Part shown: positions 8,510-15,354 of the stretch, in pieces
Numbering within the stretch: the first letter of the stretch is position 1
How the letters are laid out: every line of letters starts with the position of its first letter
Assembly (NCBI RefSeq): GCF_002423035.1
Contig: NZ_DIUM01000135.1
Location: forward strand, 194,969 to 216,308
DNA: 21,340 nucleotides
Direction of reading: 5' to 3'
Origin: Thiocapsa sp. UBA6158
Lineage (GTDB): Bacteria > Pseudomonadota > Gammaproteobacteria > Chromatiales > Chromatiaceae
Position numbers and translations under genes: made by a program
The notes under the pieces: model-generated
Told to the model about the DNA's origin: nothing
Database searches by the model: none
What the model saw: the letters and a program-made list of their open reading frames with translations, nothing else

Positions 8510-8938
8510 TCAGCGGGTGCGCGGGCAGACGCCTTCCGGGAAGAAGAAGGCGATCTCCACGGCCGCGGTATCCGCGGCATCCGAGCCGTGCGCCGCGTTC
8601 TCGGTGAATGAATCGGCGAAGTCCGCACGGATGGTGCCCGGTGCCGCATTGGCCGGATTGGTGGCGCCCATGATGTCGCGATTCTTCGCGACCGCGTCTT
8701 CGCCTTCGAGAACCTGGACCATCACCGGACCGGAGGTCATGAACTCGACCAGCTCGTCGAAGAAGGGCTTGCCTTGGTGGATGCCGTAGAAGGCCGATGC
8801 CTGCTCCTTGCTCATATGGAGCATCCGCGCGGCGACGATGTGCAGCCCGGCTGCTTCGAAACGCCCCAGGATGGCGCCGATGGCGTTTTTCGCCACCGCG
8901 TTGGGCTTGATGATGGATAGCGTCTGCTCGATGGCCAT
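8510..8938 (-). CDS. ndk: Nucleoside diphosphate kinase
   Basis: Transfers the gamma-phosphate of ATP to other nucleoside diphosphates through a phosphohistidine. The start at ATG 8938 gives MAIEQTLSIIKPNAV and 142 residues, the normal length for proteobacterial Ndk. The catalytic histidine is H117 in NAAHGSDA, and the KPNAV and IMGATNPANA segments that shape the nucleotide pocket are intact. An upstream in-frame extension to 9070 is rejected because it lacks family similarity. It is the first gene of the ndk-to-der cluster and is divergent from the DHH gene. A candidate promoter lies about 130 bp upstream. Confidence 0.97.
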   Translation of the reverse strand: MAIEQTLSIIKPNAVAKNAIGAILGRFEAAGLHIVAARMLHMSKEQASAFYGIHQGKPFFDELVEFMTSGPVMVQVLEGEDAVAKNRDIMGATNPANAAPGTIRADFADSFTENAAHGSDAADTAAVEIAFFFPEGVCPRTR

Positions 8939-9070
8939 GGTGGTTCCAAATAGAGGATGCGTGAAGAGGTTGGGTCGGACCGCCGGAATCGCGAGCTGGG
9001 GTCCTCGGGGCAATCTGCCCGTCGGCTCGCCATGCGGCCCGCCCCCGTCGGAGACTTGAGTGGATTGCAA

Positions 9071-9099
9071 AGTCTACCGATCGCGAACGCCGCGAGCAA
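9071..9099 (-). promoter_or_regulatory. Candidate sigma70 promoter for ndk cluster
   Basis: On the minus strand TTGCTC (9099-9094) and TAGACT (9076-9071) are separated by 17 bp, about 130 bp before the ndk ATG. Matches to consensus are 3/6 and 4/6, so this is only a plausible candidate. Confidence 0.35.
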
Positions 9100-9173
9100 C
9101 GCCGGGTAAGCCGTGCCTAAGCCCTGTTCGTCGTAAGCGGTGTCGCAAGGCGTTGTCGATCGGCGATGCGGAT

Positions 9174-9203
9174 TTGGATCGGCCGTGCGGCTGGGCGGAT
9201 AAT
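9174..9203 (+). promoter_or_regulatory. Candidate sigma70 promoter for the DHH gene
   Basis: TTGGAT (9174-9179) and GATAAT (9198-9203) are 18 bp apart, ending 36 bp before the ATG at 9240. The -10 matches 5/6 of the consensus. Confidence 0.42.
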
Positions 9204-9239
9204 CGGCCGACATCCTTCCGCACGCAAACGGTTTTCCAG

Positions 9240-10196
9240 ATGAGTCATTACGATGTCTTCAACGGCGATGCCGACGGTCTTTGTGCCCTGCAGCAACTGC
9301 GTTTGGCCGAGCCGATCGAGAGCATCCTGGTCACCGGTGTGAAACGCGACATTGCTCTGCTCGAGCGGGTCAATGCGGTCGAGGGAGACCAGGTCACCGC
9401 GCTCGATATCTCGTTCGACAAGAATCGCGGTGCGGTGGAGCGTTTGCTCGGACAGGGCGCGCGCATCCGCTATTTCGATCATCACTTCGCCGGCGAGATC
9501 CCCGTACATCCGGCGCTCGATGTCCACATCGAGGCGCTGCCCGACAAAGGGACCAGTCTACTGGTCGATGATTATCTTCAGGGCTCGCAACGCGCATGGG
9601 CAGTGGTCGGGACCTTCGGGGACAACTTCGACGCGTCCGCGCGTCGAGCTGCCGAGCCGTTGGGTCTGAGCGAAGGTGAGCTCGGACTGCTGCGCGATCT
9701 CGGCATCTTTCTCAATTACAACGGTTACGGCGAGACGGTCGACGACCTCTTGTTTGCCCCGGATGTGCTTTTCCGCAGCCTGCAACCCTACGCCGATCCC
9801 TTGACCTTTATCGTCGAGGATCCGGCGTTTGCTGCCCTGCGCGATGGCTATGTCGACGACATGGCCCGCGCACGCGCCATCGCGCCCGCGTTCGAGAGCG
9901 AGCGGCACCGCCTCTTCATCCTGCCGGCCGAGCCTTGGGCCCGCCGTGCCAGCGGCGTCTTCGCCAACGAGCTGGCCCAGCAGGCGCCCGAGCAGGCACA
10001 CGCCATGCTGACCGGGTTGCCCGAGGGCGGATTTCTCGTCAGCGTCCGCGCGCCCATTGCGCGTCCGGACGGGGCGGATGTGCTCTGTCGCAGTTTTCCG
10101 AGCGGCGGGGGGCGCAAAGCGGCGGCGGGAATCAATTTGCTGCCGGAGGTTGAGTACGACACCTTCCTGGAACGTTTCCGCGCTGCGTTCGGTTAA
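9240..10196 (+). CDS. Stand-alone DHH-family phosphoesterase
   Basis: The 318-residue product belongs to the DHH/DHHA1 phosphoesterase superfamily, which uses two metal ions to cleave phosphodiester or pyrophosphate-type bonds. Visible motifs are NGDADG (8-13), an Asp in ALDISFD (54-60), the name-giving DHH (80-82), a GTFGDN segment (125-130) and a GGGRKAAAG nucleotide-binding loop (289-297) near the C-terminus. It lacks the extra domains of RecJ, PPX/ppGpp enzymes and CBS-type pyrophosphatases, so its substrate (nanoRNA, cyclic dinucleotide product or other) cannot be told from sequence. The start at ATG 9240 is chosen because the DHH fold begins directly there (MSHYDVFNGDADG); the upstream open frame has no similarity. 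Its TAA overlaps the TAA of the convergent fragment. Confidence 0.85.
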   Translation: MSHYDVFNGDADGLCALQQLRLAEPIESILVTGVKRDIALLERVNAVEGDQVTALDISFDKNRGAVERLLGQGARIRYFDHHFAGEIPVHPALDVHIEALPDKGTSLLVDDYLQGSQRAWAVVGTFGDNFDASARRAAEPLGLSEGELGLLRDLGIFLNYNGYGETVDDLLFAPDVLFRSLQPYADPLTFIVEDPAFAALRDGYVDDMARARAIAPAFESERHRLFILPAEPWARRASGVFANELAQQAPEQAHAMLTGLPEGGFLVSVRAPIARPDGADVLCRSFPSGGGRKAAAGINLLPEVEYDTFLERFRAAFG

Positions 10197-10528
10197 CGAA
10201 AAGTCGCAGCGCCTCCGAAGAGGCGCTGCGGCATCGGATCGGGCCTCGGTTCCGTGGAATCGATCGCGTCGACGCGCAGGATCGCCGGCGCGACCTCGTC
10301 GCTGCTCAATGCCTTGACCACGACGATCGGGTCTTTGAAGGCACGCTGGAGCTTGACGCGCTGCCATTCCTGTGTGCTGTCGTCGCCGAGACGCACCTCG
10401 ATCCGACCGCGCGACTTCGTGCCGCCGAGGTAGAGGGTCAGGGTTCGTGCGGTCGTATCGGCCGGTACGCGCAGCTCGTAGCCCTTGTTCAGAGCAGTGC
10501 GGGGATCAGGCGATGCCGTGGCGTGCAC
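10193..10528 (-). pseudogene. Domain fragment with a fibronectin/S-layer-like beta motif, probable gene remnant
   Basis: A 111-codon open frame with a GTG at 10528, 20 bp after the nucleotidase stop. The segment GYELRVPADTTARTLTLYLGG followed by RGRIEVRLGDDS resembles a repeated beta-sandwich module that I recall from large secreted or surface proteins (pattern VPADTTxRTLxxYVG). There it sits in the middle of longer proteins, so this looks like a piece. The same frame stays open upstream into the 3' end of the nucleotidase gene, reading PADHATLSLGAPGAV before the GTG. There is no signal peptide. The last codons (PQRLFGGAATFR) coincide with a perfect terminator hairpin, which argues against a selected C-terminus. 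It may still be a short real gene, so the pseudogene call is tentative. Confidence 0.45.
10198..10230 (-). terminator. Intrinsic terminator for the nucleotidase transcript
   Basis: A perfect 11-bp stem, 10205-10215 with 10220-10230, has the loop TTCG on the minus strand and is followed by ACTTTTC. UUCG tetraloop plus a short T run is a classic rho-independent terminator for leftward transcription. Its left arm begins 9 bp past the DHH stop codon, so it may also stabilise or end the rightward transcript, although that side lacks a T run. Confidence 0.75.
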
Positions 10529-10548
10529 GGCACCGGGCGCGCCGAGAC

Positions 10549-12105
10549 TCAGCGTCGCATGATCCGCCGGTCGGTCGTGGCGCTGACCGGGCTTTCGGTG
10601 CGGAAGCCCTCGATGACCATGTCCGAGATCAGGCGCCCGGTCATGACGGGCTCGGTCATCTCCTCGAGCATGGTATAGCCGTCTCCGCCGGCCGCGAGGA
10701 AGTCCGAGGTCACGATCCGATAGCGACGGGTCGGATCGATAGGGGCGTCGCCGACCGTGGCACTCGAAAGCCGTCCGTCCACAATCCTGTAACGTACCCC
10801 GGAGACCTGGAGGAAACCGCCGGGGTTGTCCGACGGATCCAAGGCCGCGCTGCGTTCGAGCGCGGCGAGCAGTCGGGCGCCGGTCATGTCGCCCATGACC
10901 AGCTCGTTGCGGAAGGGAAAGGCCTGGTAGACCGATTTAAGGGTCACTGGACCCTCGGGGATGCTGGACCGAAAGGCGCCGCCGTTGAGGAGTGCAACAT
11001 CGGTCAGCGTGATCTCCCGAGCCAGATCGGCCACGAAATTACCGAAGGGTGCCTCTTCGCGACGGATCAGCTCGCGCCGGGCGCTGAGTTCCTGCGTGCT
11101 GAAACCGACCTCCGTGTCGAGCTCCCGCTCGGCGTCCAACGTGATTCGACCAACCTCTTCGGCGATCTCCGGATCCTCGGGGCTGGCGGCATCGATGGGG
11201 ATCAAGGCGTAGTCGGTGTGCGCCAAATGCCCGTCGCGGCACCGGAAATCCATGCGTCCCAGCCAGCCGCCGCGCTCTCCGGCCTGGACGATGGGCACGT
11301 TCTCGACAAAAACCGGCTGTTCGTAGAGGTTGTGGTTGTGGCCGCCGACGATGAGGTCGATACCGGGCACGGATTCGGCCAGCCGGCGATCCTCTGCAAT
11401 CCCCAGGTGCGAGAGCACCACCACCAGGTCGGCCTTGTCGCGAAGCGCCGGAACCAGGCGTCGGGCGACAGCGATCGGCTCCTCCACGCTGATGCCCTCG
11501 ATGTTGCGCGGATGGGTCGCGGTGGTCAGCTCCGGTGTCGTGAGTCCCAGGACCGCGACCTTGGGCGCATCCGGCCGCTCGATCACGACCGCAGAGCGCA
11601 CGGGCAAGGGCTGCGGGTCGGAGGCCACATTGGCGCTCAGGAAAGGGAATGCGGCCGCCTCGGTCAAGCGGCGAAAAACCTCTTGGCCGTAGTCCAGCTC
11701 GTGATTCCCCATGACCGCGGCGTCCACACCCATGCGCCCGAGAAGCACCACGTCGGGCACGCCCAGGAAGAGGCTGGAGGTCAGTGTCCCTTGCAGGAGG
11801 TCGCCCGCGAACAACAGGACGACCGGGCGGCTTGGATCCCCCGCCCGAATCCCCGCCACGGTCGCGGCGAGGCGTGCGATACCGCCGCGCTCGGTCCCGT
11901 CGCGCGGGTCTTCGTAGGATTCGAGTTGCCCGTGGATGTCGTTGAAGTGCAGGAGGGTGAGCGCTTGGCCCGGCTCGCAGGCAGCCCGGGCTAGGGCCGG
12001 CACCAAAAGAGCGACGAGCATGAGGTAAGGCCAAAGGAAAACGGCCCATCGAGACTGCGTCGGGCGCTCCGCCGAACAAACGGCGATATCAAAACCCCGG
12101 GTCAT
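10549..12105 (-). CDS. Exported bifunctional metallophosphatase/5'-nucleotidase
   Basis: Periplasmic or surface 5'-nucleotidase of the UshA type, expected to dephosphorylate extracellular nucleotides. From ATG 12105 it has 518 residues and a signal peptide whose core is FLWPYLMLVALLVPALARA (23-41). The metallophosphatase domain carries FNDIHG (54-59), GDLLQG (101-106), GNHELDYG (133-140), LSHLG (231-235) and GGHNHN (254-259). The C-terminal 5'-nucleotidase domain shows GNFVADL, NGGAFRSSI and AAGGDGYTML, which form the substrate pocket. All metal ligands appear intact. ATG 12138 is an alternative start that would lengthen the n-region by 11 residues; an even longer frame to 12282 is unlikely because it would bury the signal peptide. 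tonB lies 228 bp upstream in the same direction. Confidence 0.9.
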   Translation of the reverse strand: MTRGFDIAVCSAERPTQSRWAVFLWPYLMLVALLVPALARAACEPGQALTLLHFNDIHGQLESYEDPRDGTERGGIARLAATVAGIRAGDPSRPVVLLFAGDLLQGTLTSSLFLGVPDVVLLGRMGVDAAVMGNHELDYGQEVFRRLTEAAAFPFLSANVASDPQPLPVRSAVVIERPDAPKVAVLGLTTPELTTATHPRNIEGISVEEPIAVARRLVPALRDKADLVVVLSHLGIAEDRRLAESVPGIDLIVGGHNHNLYEQPVFVENVPIVQAGERGGWLGRMDFRCRDGHLAHTDYALIPIDAASPEDPEIAEEVGRITLDAERELDTEVGFSTQELSARRELIRREEAPFGNFVADLAREITLTDVALLNGGAFRSSIPEGPVTLKSVYQAFPFRNELVMGDMTGARLLAALERSAALDPSDNPGGFLQVSGVRYRIVDGRLSSATVGDAPIDPTRRYRIVTSDFLAAGGDGYTMLEEMTEPVMTGRLISDMVIEGFRTESPVSATTDRRIMRR

Positions 12106-12333
12106 CTCGTCGGCGAAGGCGGTCGGGTGCGGGCTCATGGCTGGCCAGTCGACATACGGTGGGGACGGGAGCGGATCGCTTCGCTCCGAGTCAGCAGCCG
12201 AAAAGGTTACATTCTCTCGGGTAACGCATCCAGTCCGGTCGATGCCGGAGCCGAAAGCTGATTTCGAAGAAGCGCGAGCCATCCAACAGGATTTCCTTCA
12301 ATTGCGCCGGCGTCGTTCCCGTACCGGGCCTCG

Positions 12334-13212
12334 TCAACGCAATCGGTAGGCGATCGGCACGACGATCTCGAGCCTGGACCGGTTCATGCTTGCCGGGATC
12401 GGTGGCATCGGGGATGCCCGTCTCAGCAGCTCCGATGCGGCACGGTCGAGCGCGGTATGACCGGAGCTCGTCTCGATGCGATGCGAGATGACCTTCCCGC
12501 TGCGCTCGATCACGAAGCGGACCCTGACGATGCCCTCCTGACGCATCTTCCGGGCTTGCGACGGGTAGCGTTTGTGTCGTTCCAGCCAGGCCGCGAGCTC
12601 GGCGTAGTAACGGTCTTTGGACTTGCCCCCGTCGGCCTTTCCGGCCGTTCCGCCGCCGCCCGCTCCAGCCGCGGACGGGGCACCTGCGCCGCCCGCGCCT
12701 TGTTTGCTGCTGGTTTTGCCGGCGGAGTTCGCCTCGACGGATGCGCTCTTGCCTGCGGTCGGTCGGGGTTTCGTCGTCTGCGGTCCCGTCTCGGGTTTGG
12801 GCTTGGGCGCGGCTCGCGCGGTCCGTGGCGGCGGGGTCTCGCGACTGCGGACGGTCTGGGTCTTCGGCTTCGGGCTCACGGGCTCCTCGGCAGTGATCGG
12901 CGGAGGCGGCTCCGGCTCGGCGGCCCGGATGGTCTCGGTGGCCCCGGCGAGCACGGGGGCGAGGGCGGTGGCGCTGACGGCCTGGAGCGCGGTCGCATCC
13001 AAGGTCGCGGTCGCTAGGGTGTCCGCGTCGATCGATTGGACCCTGTCCGCTGCTCCGTCGCCGCCGGCAGGCCCGGCCCCTCCGAGCGAGATGCGGATGC
13101 CGGGATCGTCCAGCTCGATCGGGGCCGGCGGCTCGAGCAGCTTTGCGAGGGCGAGATGGGCGGCGAGGGCAAAGAGGAGCGCGAGCACCCACTGATAGCG
13201 TCGCGGCTTCAT
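12334..13212 (-). CDS. tonB: TonB-family energy transducer
   Basis: Couples the proton motive force, harvested by ExbB/ExbD, to TonB-dependent outer-membrane receptors. The 292-residue product has an uncleaved N-terminal membrane helix (WVLALLFALAAHLALAKLL) with a histidine at residue 19, matching the functionally important His in E. coli TonB. A Pro/Lys-rich section (about 98-152) and a Gly/Ala/Ser-rich section (about 153-197) form the periplasm-spanning linker. The C-terminal domain begins near residue 200 (DRYYAELAAWLERHKRYPSQA) and ends with LEIVVPIAYRLR, the typical TonB_C fold. Its ATG overlaps the TGA of the upstream exbD in an ATGA arrangement, so translation is probably coupled. It closes a cassette with exbB and two exbD genes. 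Confidence 0.93.
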   Translation of the reverse strand: MKPRRYQWVLALLFALAAHLALAKLLEPPAPIELDDPGIRISLGGAGPAGGDGAADRVQSIDADTLATATLDATALQAVSATALAPVLAGATETIRAAEPEPPPPITAEEPVSPKPKTQTVRSRETPPPRTARAAPKPKPETGPQTTKPRPTAGKSASVEANSAGKTSSKQGAGGAGAPSAAGAGGGGTAGKADGGKSKDRYYAELAAWLERHKRYPSQARKMRQEGIVRVRFVIERSGKVISHRIETSSGHTALDRAASELLRRASPMPPIPASMNRSRLEIVVPIAYRLR

Positions 13213-13616
13213 CCTTCACCCCGCGCCAAGGTCAAGAGGTCGACGTCTTCGGCACCGGCGGCGCGCAACTGCTCGAGCAGATCGACCAGACGCAGCGCTT
13301 CGAGGGTCGCGTCCGCCTTGATCTGCAGATGCGCAGGGCCGTCCGCGATGATTTCGGTCACCCGCTCGGCGAGGACGGCGTCGTCGAGCGGCTCGCCGTT
13401 CAGGCTGATCTGTCCCGTTCGGTCGATCAGCAGGGCCAGCGGCGTTGCTCGTGTGCCCTGCGGGCTGTCCGAGCGCGGGGGATCCACGGCAATCGACTCC
13501 GTCGGGGCGAGTCGGCCCGCCAACATGAAGAAGATCAGCAGCAGAAAGACGACATTGATCAGCGGGATCAGATTGGCCTCGCTGTCGGCCGCTGGTTTGG
13601 AGCGTTTCAATCGCAT
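13209..13616 (-). CDS. ExbD-family protein 2, with Asn in place of the proton-carrying Asp
   Basis: 135 residues with the ExbD/TolR layout: short basic cytoplasmic start, one membrane helix (LIPLINVVFLLLIFFML, about 17-32) and a periplasmic domain. In ExbD and TolR the motif reads P-x-I/L-D-V, and that Asp (D25 in E. coli ExbD) is needed for proton flow. Here the codon at 13556-13554 is AAT, Asn 21, so the membrane carboxylate is missing. The rest of the helix and the periplasmic domain (RTGQISLNGEPLDDAVLAER) look normal, and the gene is intact, so it does not seem to be decaying. It starts 6 bp after exbD1 ends and overlaps tonB. I infer a structural partner for ExbD1 rather than an independent proton carrier. 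Confidence 0.9.
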   Translation of the reverse strand: MRLKRSKPAADSEANLIPLINVVFLLLIFFMLAGRLAPTESIAVDPPRSDSPQGTRATPLALLIDRTGQISLNGEPLDDAVLAERVTEIIADGPAHLQIKADATLEALRLVDLLEQLRAAGAEDVDLLTLARGEG

Positions 13617-13622
13617 CGGGAT

Positions 13623-14012
13623 TCAGAGGCGCAAGAGTGTCAGGTGGGTTGCCCCGGCGTCGCGCAGGAGGTCCAAGACGTCGACCAGACGCTGGAGGCT
13701 GACGCCGGGCGCGGGCTGGACCAGGATGCGCTGCGCCGGGTCTTCCCCGATGCGTGCCGCGACCCGTCCGGCAAGCTCGGCGGGGGCGATCGCCTCGGCG
13801 TTGAGGTCCAGTCCTTCGGGCTGCACGCGCACCAGCCAAGACCCGACCACCGGCGTCCCGGCAGTCGCCGAGGCGGGCGCCCCCAACTCGATGGCCTGCC
13901 ATTTGACGAGGCTGGAGGCGAGCATAAAGAAAACCAGCAGGATGAAGACCACGTCGATCAACGGAGTCAGGCTGATCAGCCGACGGTGCGGTGCGGGCGA
14001 GTCAAAGCGCAT
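13623..14012 (-). CDS. exbD: ExbD-family protein 1, with the canonical membrane Asp
   Basis: 129-residue ExbD/TolR protein. Its single membrane helix reads SLTPLIDVVFILLVFFMLAS, with the conserved proton-carrying aspartate at D20 (codon 13955-13953). The periplasmic domain follows (VQPEGLDLNAEAIAPAELAG ... LVDVLDLLRDAGATHLTLLRL). The ATG at 14012 overlaps the end of exbB by 11 bp; a TTG at 14033 would add seven residues but is less likely. It is the only one of the two ExbD proteins here that keeps an ionisable residue in the membrane. It is 6 bp upstream of exbD2, which suggests the two are made together and may form a heterodimer (inference). Confidence 0.93.
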   Translation of the reverse strand: MRFDSPAPHRRLISLTPLIDVVFILLVFFMLASSLVKWQAIELGAPASATAGTPVVGSWLVRVQPEGLDLNAEAIAPAELAGRVAARIGEDPAQRILVQPAPGVSLQRLVDVLDLLRDAGATHLTLLRL

Positions 14013-14811
14013 CGGGGATCCGCGGCGTGGCAAGGGGTCGTGGTGGTGCAGCGACCGCTTCTTCGAGCCGAAGCCCTCCGGTGAAGACGCGGGTGACCTG
14101 ATCCTCCAAACGACGGGTCACGCCTTCGAGGAGACGCTCGAGCCAATTCAGCGCGACGACGGTCGGGATGGCGACCGACAGCCCCGCGGCGGTGGTCAGC
14201 AGAGCGACCCAGATTCCGCCGGACAGCACCGACGGATCGACCTGATTTCCGGCCGCCTCGAGGGCACGAAAGGCGTCGATCATTCCGATCACGGTACCCA
14301 GCAGACCGAGCAGCGGACTCAAGCTCGCGATCACCTCGAGCCCGCGAAGATGGCTACGCAAGGACGTCAGCAGATGTGCGGCCCGACGCTCGACCTCTTC
14401 GCGCAGCGCCGCCGGATCATTCGCTTGGAGACTCCCCAGCATGGCGGTCCGAACCACCTCGGCGAGTGGGCCGCGGGCCTGCGCGAGCCGCTCGGCCGCC
14501 TCGCGACGCCGACCGGCCTGCCAGTCGTTCAGTGCGGGCTCGATGTGCTCGGCACCGCCGTTTCGCAAGCGGGCAAACTGCCAGAGCTTGATCAGGACGA
14601 TGGTCAGGGCGAGGACCGACATCGCTGCCAGGATCAGCATCACAGGTCCACCGGCGTCGAGCAGGGCGCGCAGCGGCTCCGGGATGGCGGTTGCGATCGG
14701 GGACGGCATGATCATGCCGAGCCAGGATTGCGTTGCCGTCACGGGATCCGGCATGGCGGCCGCCGCAGCGGTCATCGGACCGAGTGCGGCGGCTGTCGCG
14801 GTTTCAGACAT
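14002..14811 (-). CDS. exbB: ExbB-family (MotA/TolQ/ExbB) proton-channel protein
   Basis: 269-residue inner-membrane protein that forms the pentameric stator around ExbD in TonB-type motors. After an Ala-rich N-terminal extension of about 45 residues come a first helix (GPVMLILAAMSVLALTIVLI, about 55-74), a long cytoplasmic helical region, and two more helices at about 163-183 (LSPLLGLLGTVIGM) and 199-221 (GIWVALLTTAAGLSVAIP). The threonines of helices 2 and 3 (T173 and T207) are retained. The glutamate expected in helix 3 (GIxEAL, E176 in E. coli ExbB) appears to be Val 202 here. Start is ATG 14811, 46 bp after the small periplasmic protein gene. Confidence 0.92.
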   Translation of the reverse strand: MSETATAAALGPMTAAAAAMPDPVTATQSWLGMIMPSPIATAIPEPLRALLDAGGPVMLILAAMSVLALTIVLIKLWQFARLRNGGAEHIEPALNDWQAGRRREAAERLAQARGPLAEVVRTAMLGSLQANDPAALREEVERRAAHLLTSLRSHLRGLEVIASLSPLLGLLGTVIGMIDAFRALEAAGNQVDPSVLSGGIWVALLTTAAGLSVAIPTVVALNWLERLLEGVTRRLEDQVTRVFTGGLRLEEAVAAPPRPLATPRIPDAL

Positions 14812-14857
14812 CAGGTGTTTCCTCGGGTCCGGCCTCGGCGCAGTGCGGCGTCATCGG

Positions 14858-15283
14858 TCATTTCACCAGCTGCGTTTCGGCGCGCGTCGAGAGTGTCAGG
14901 CGCTCGATGCAATCGCTCTGGGGTCCTTCGGCGTCGCGACATTCAAGGACCTCGTTGATCAGGATCCGGCGGATATCGGCGCAGTCGAGATCAGGAATAT
15001 CGAAGAGCTTCACGGTCGTCTTCGCCGCCCGTAGAGGTGCGGTGTCGACCGCCAGGCGTCGGGCAATCACGCCTGCTTGGTCGAACAGGATCAGGTCCAG
15101 CTGCAGGGCCTCGATCGCCGGTCCGGTGCTGTTGTCGAAAACCAGATAGGCGCGACAGGCCTTCGTCTCGGGCTGGGGCTCGAGCTTGTTGAGCTCGAGC
15201 TTGATCTCTTGCGCGGCGGCAATGCCTGCAAGCGCGCCGAGAGCCAGGAGCAGGAGTGCCTGCGTCAGGTTGCGGTGATTCAT
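14858..15283 (-). CDS. Small periplasmic four-cysteine protein of the TonB cassette, function unknown
   Basis: 141 residues, starting at ATG 15283 with a clear signal peptide (LTQALLLLALGALAGIAAAQE, cleavage probably after AAA or AQ). The mature part has exactly four cysteines, C43, C101, C115 and C125, consistent with two disulfides in the periplasm. The core shows a beta-rich pattern (ACRAYLVFDNSTG, LQLDLILFDQAGVIARRLAV, KLFDIPDLDCADIRRILINE). I recall similar proteins, often loosely labelled Tat-signal or hypothetical, beside exbB in other proteobacteria, but no function is known to me. Its place as first intact gene of the cassette, 46 bp before exbB, suggests a role in the same energy-transduction or uptake process. 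Confidence 0.8.
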   Translation of the reverse strand: MNHRNLTQALLLLALGALAGIAAAQEIKLELNKLEPQPETKACRAYLVFDNSTGPAIEALQLDLILFDQAGVIARRLAVDTAPLRAAKTTVKLFDIPDLDCADIRRILINEVLECRDAEGPQSDCIERLTLSTRAETQLVK

Positions 15284-15323
15284 TCAACGGATCCTTGAAG
15301 CTGTCGAATCGAGCATCTTCGCC

Positions 15324-15351
15324 GGCCCCGGGGCATGGGTCAATCGGGGCC
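15324..15351. other. Inverted repeat just past the receptor remnant
   Basis: GGCCCCG at 15324-15330 pairs perfectly with CGGGGCC at 15345-15351 across a 14-nt loop. It lies 3 bp beyond the remnant's final stop codon on the minus strand. No T run follows, so it may be a weak terminator or attenuating hairpin before the four-cysteine protein gene. Confidence 0.35.
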
Positions 15352-15354
15352 GAA

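Larger units (their letters stand above)
8939..9239. other. Divergent intergenic region between ndk and the DHH gene
   Basis: 301 bp without a supported gene. It must hold the promoters for the leftward housekeeping cluster and for the rightward DHH gene; one candidate for each is listed separately. No operator-like palindrome stands out. Confidence 0.6.

Noticed and set aside
10372..11994. A 540-codon plus-strand open frame opposite the 5'-nucleotidase
   Set aside because: Antisense shadow of a gene with intact catalytic motifs.
12106..12282. N-terminal extension of the 5'-nucleotidase to 12282
   Set aside because: It would put nearly 60 extra residues before the signal peptide; starts at 12105 or 12138 fit export better.
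12191..12333. A reading frame between tonB and the nucleotidase that reads somewhat like a protein (QLKEILLDGSRFFEISF)
   Set aside because: Only about 37 codons if started at TTG, no ribosome-binding site, and the frame continues from an out-of-frame shadow of tonB. Kept as intergenic.
13623..14033. TTG start for exbD1 at 14033
   Set aside because: The ATG at 14012 begins directly before the ExbD helix and gives a normal length; the TTG adds seven residues lacking similarity.
13036..14958. A 640-codon plus-strand open frame opposite the exbB/exbD/tonB genes
   Set aside because: Composition is Arg/Ser/Pro-rich without family motifs and it runs across several clearly recognised genes; antisense shadow.
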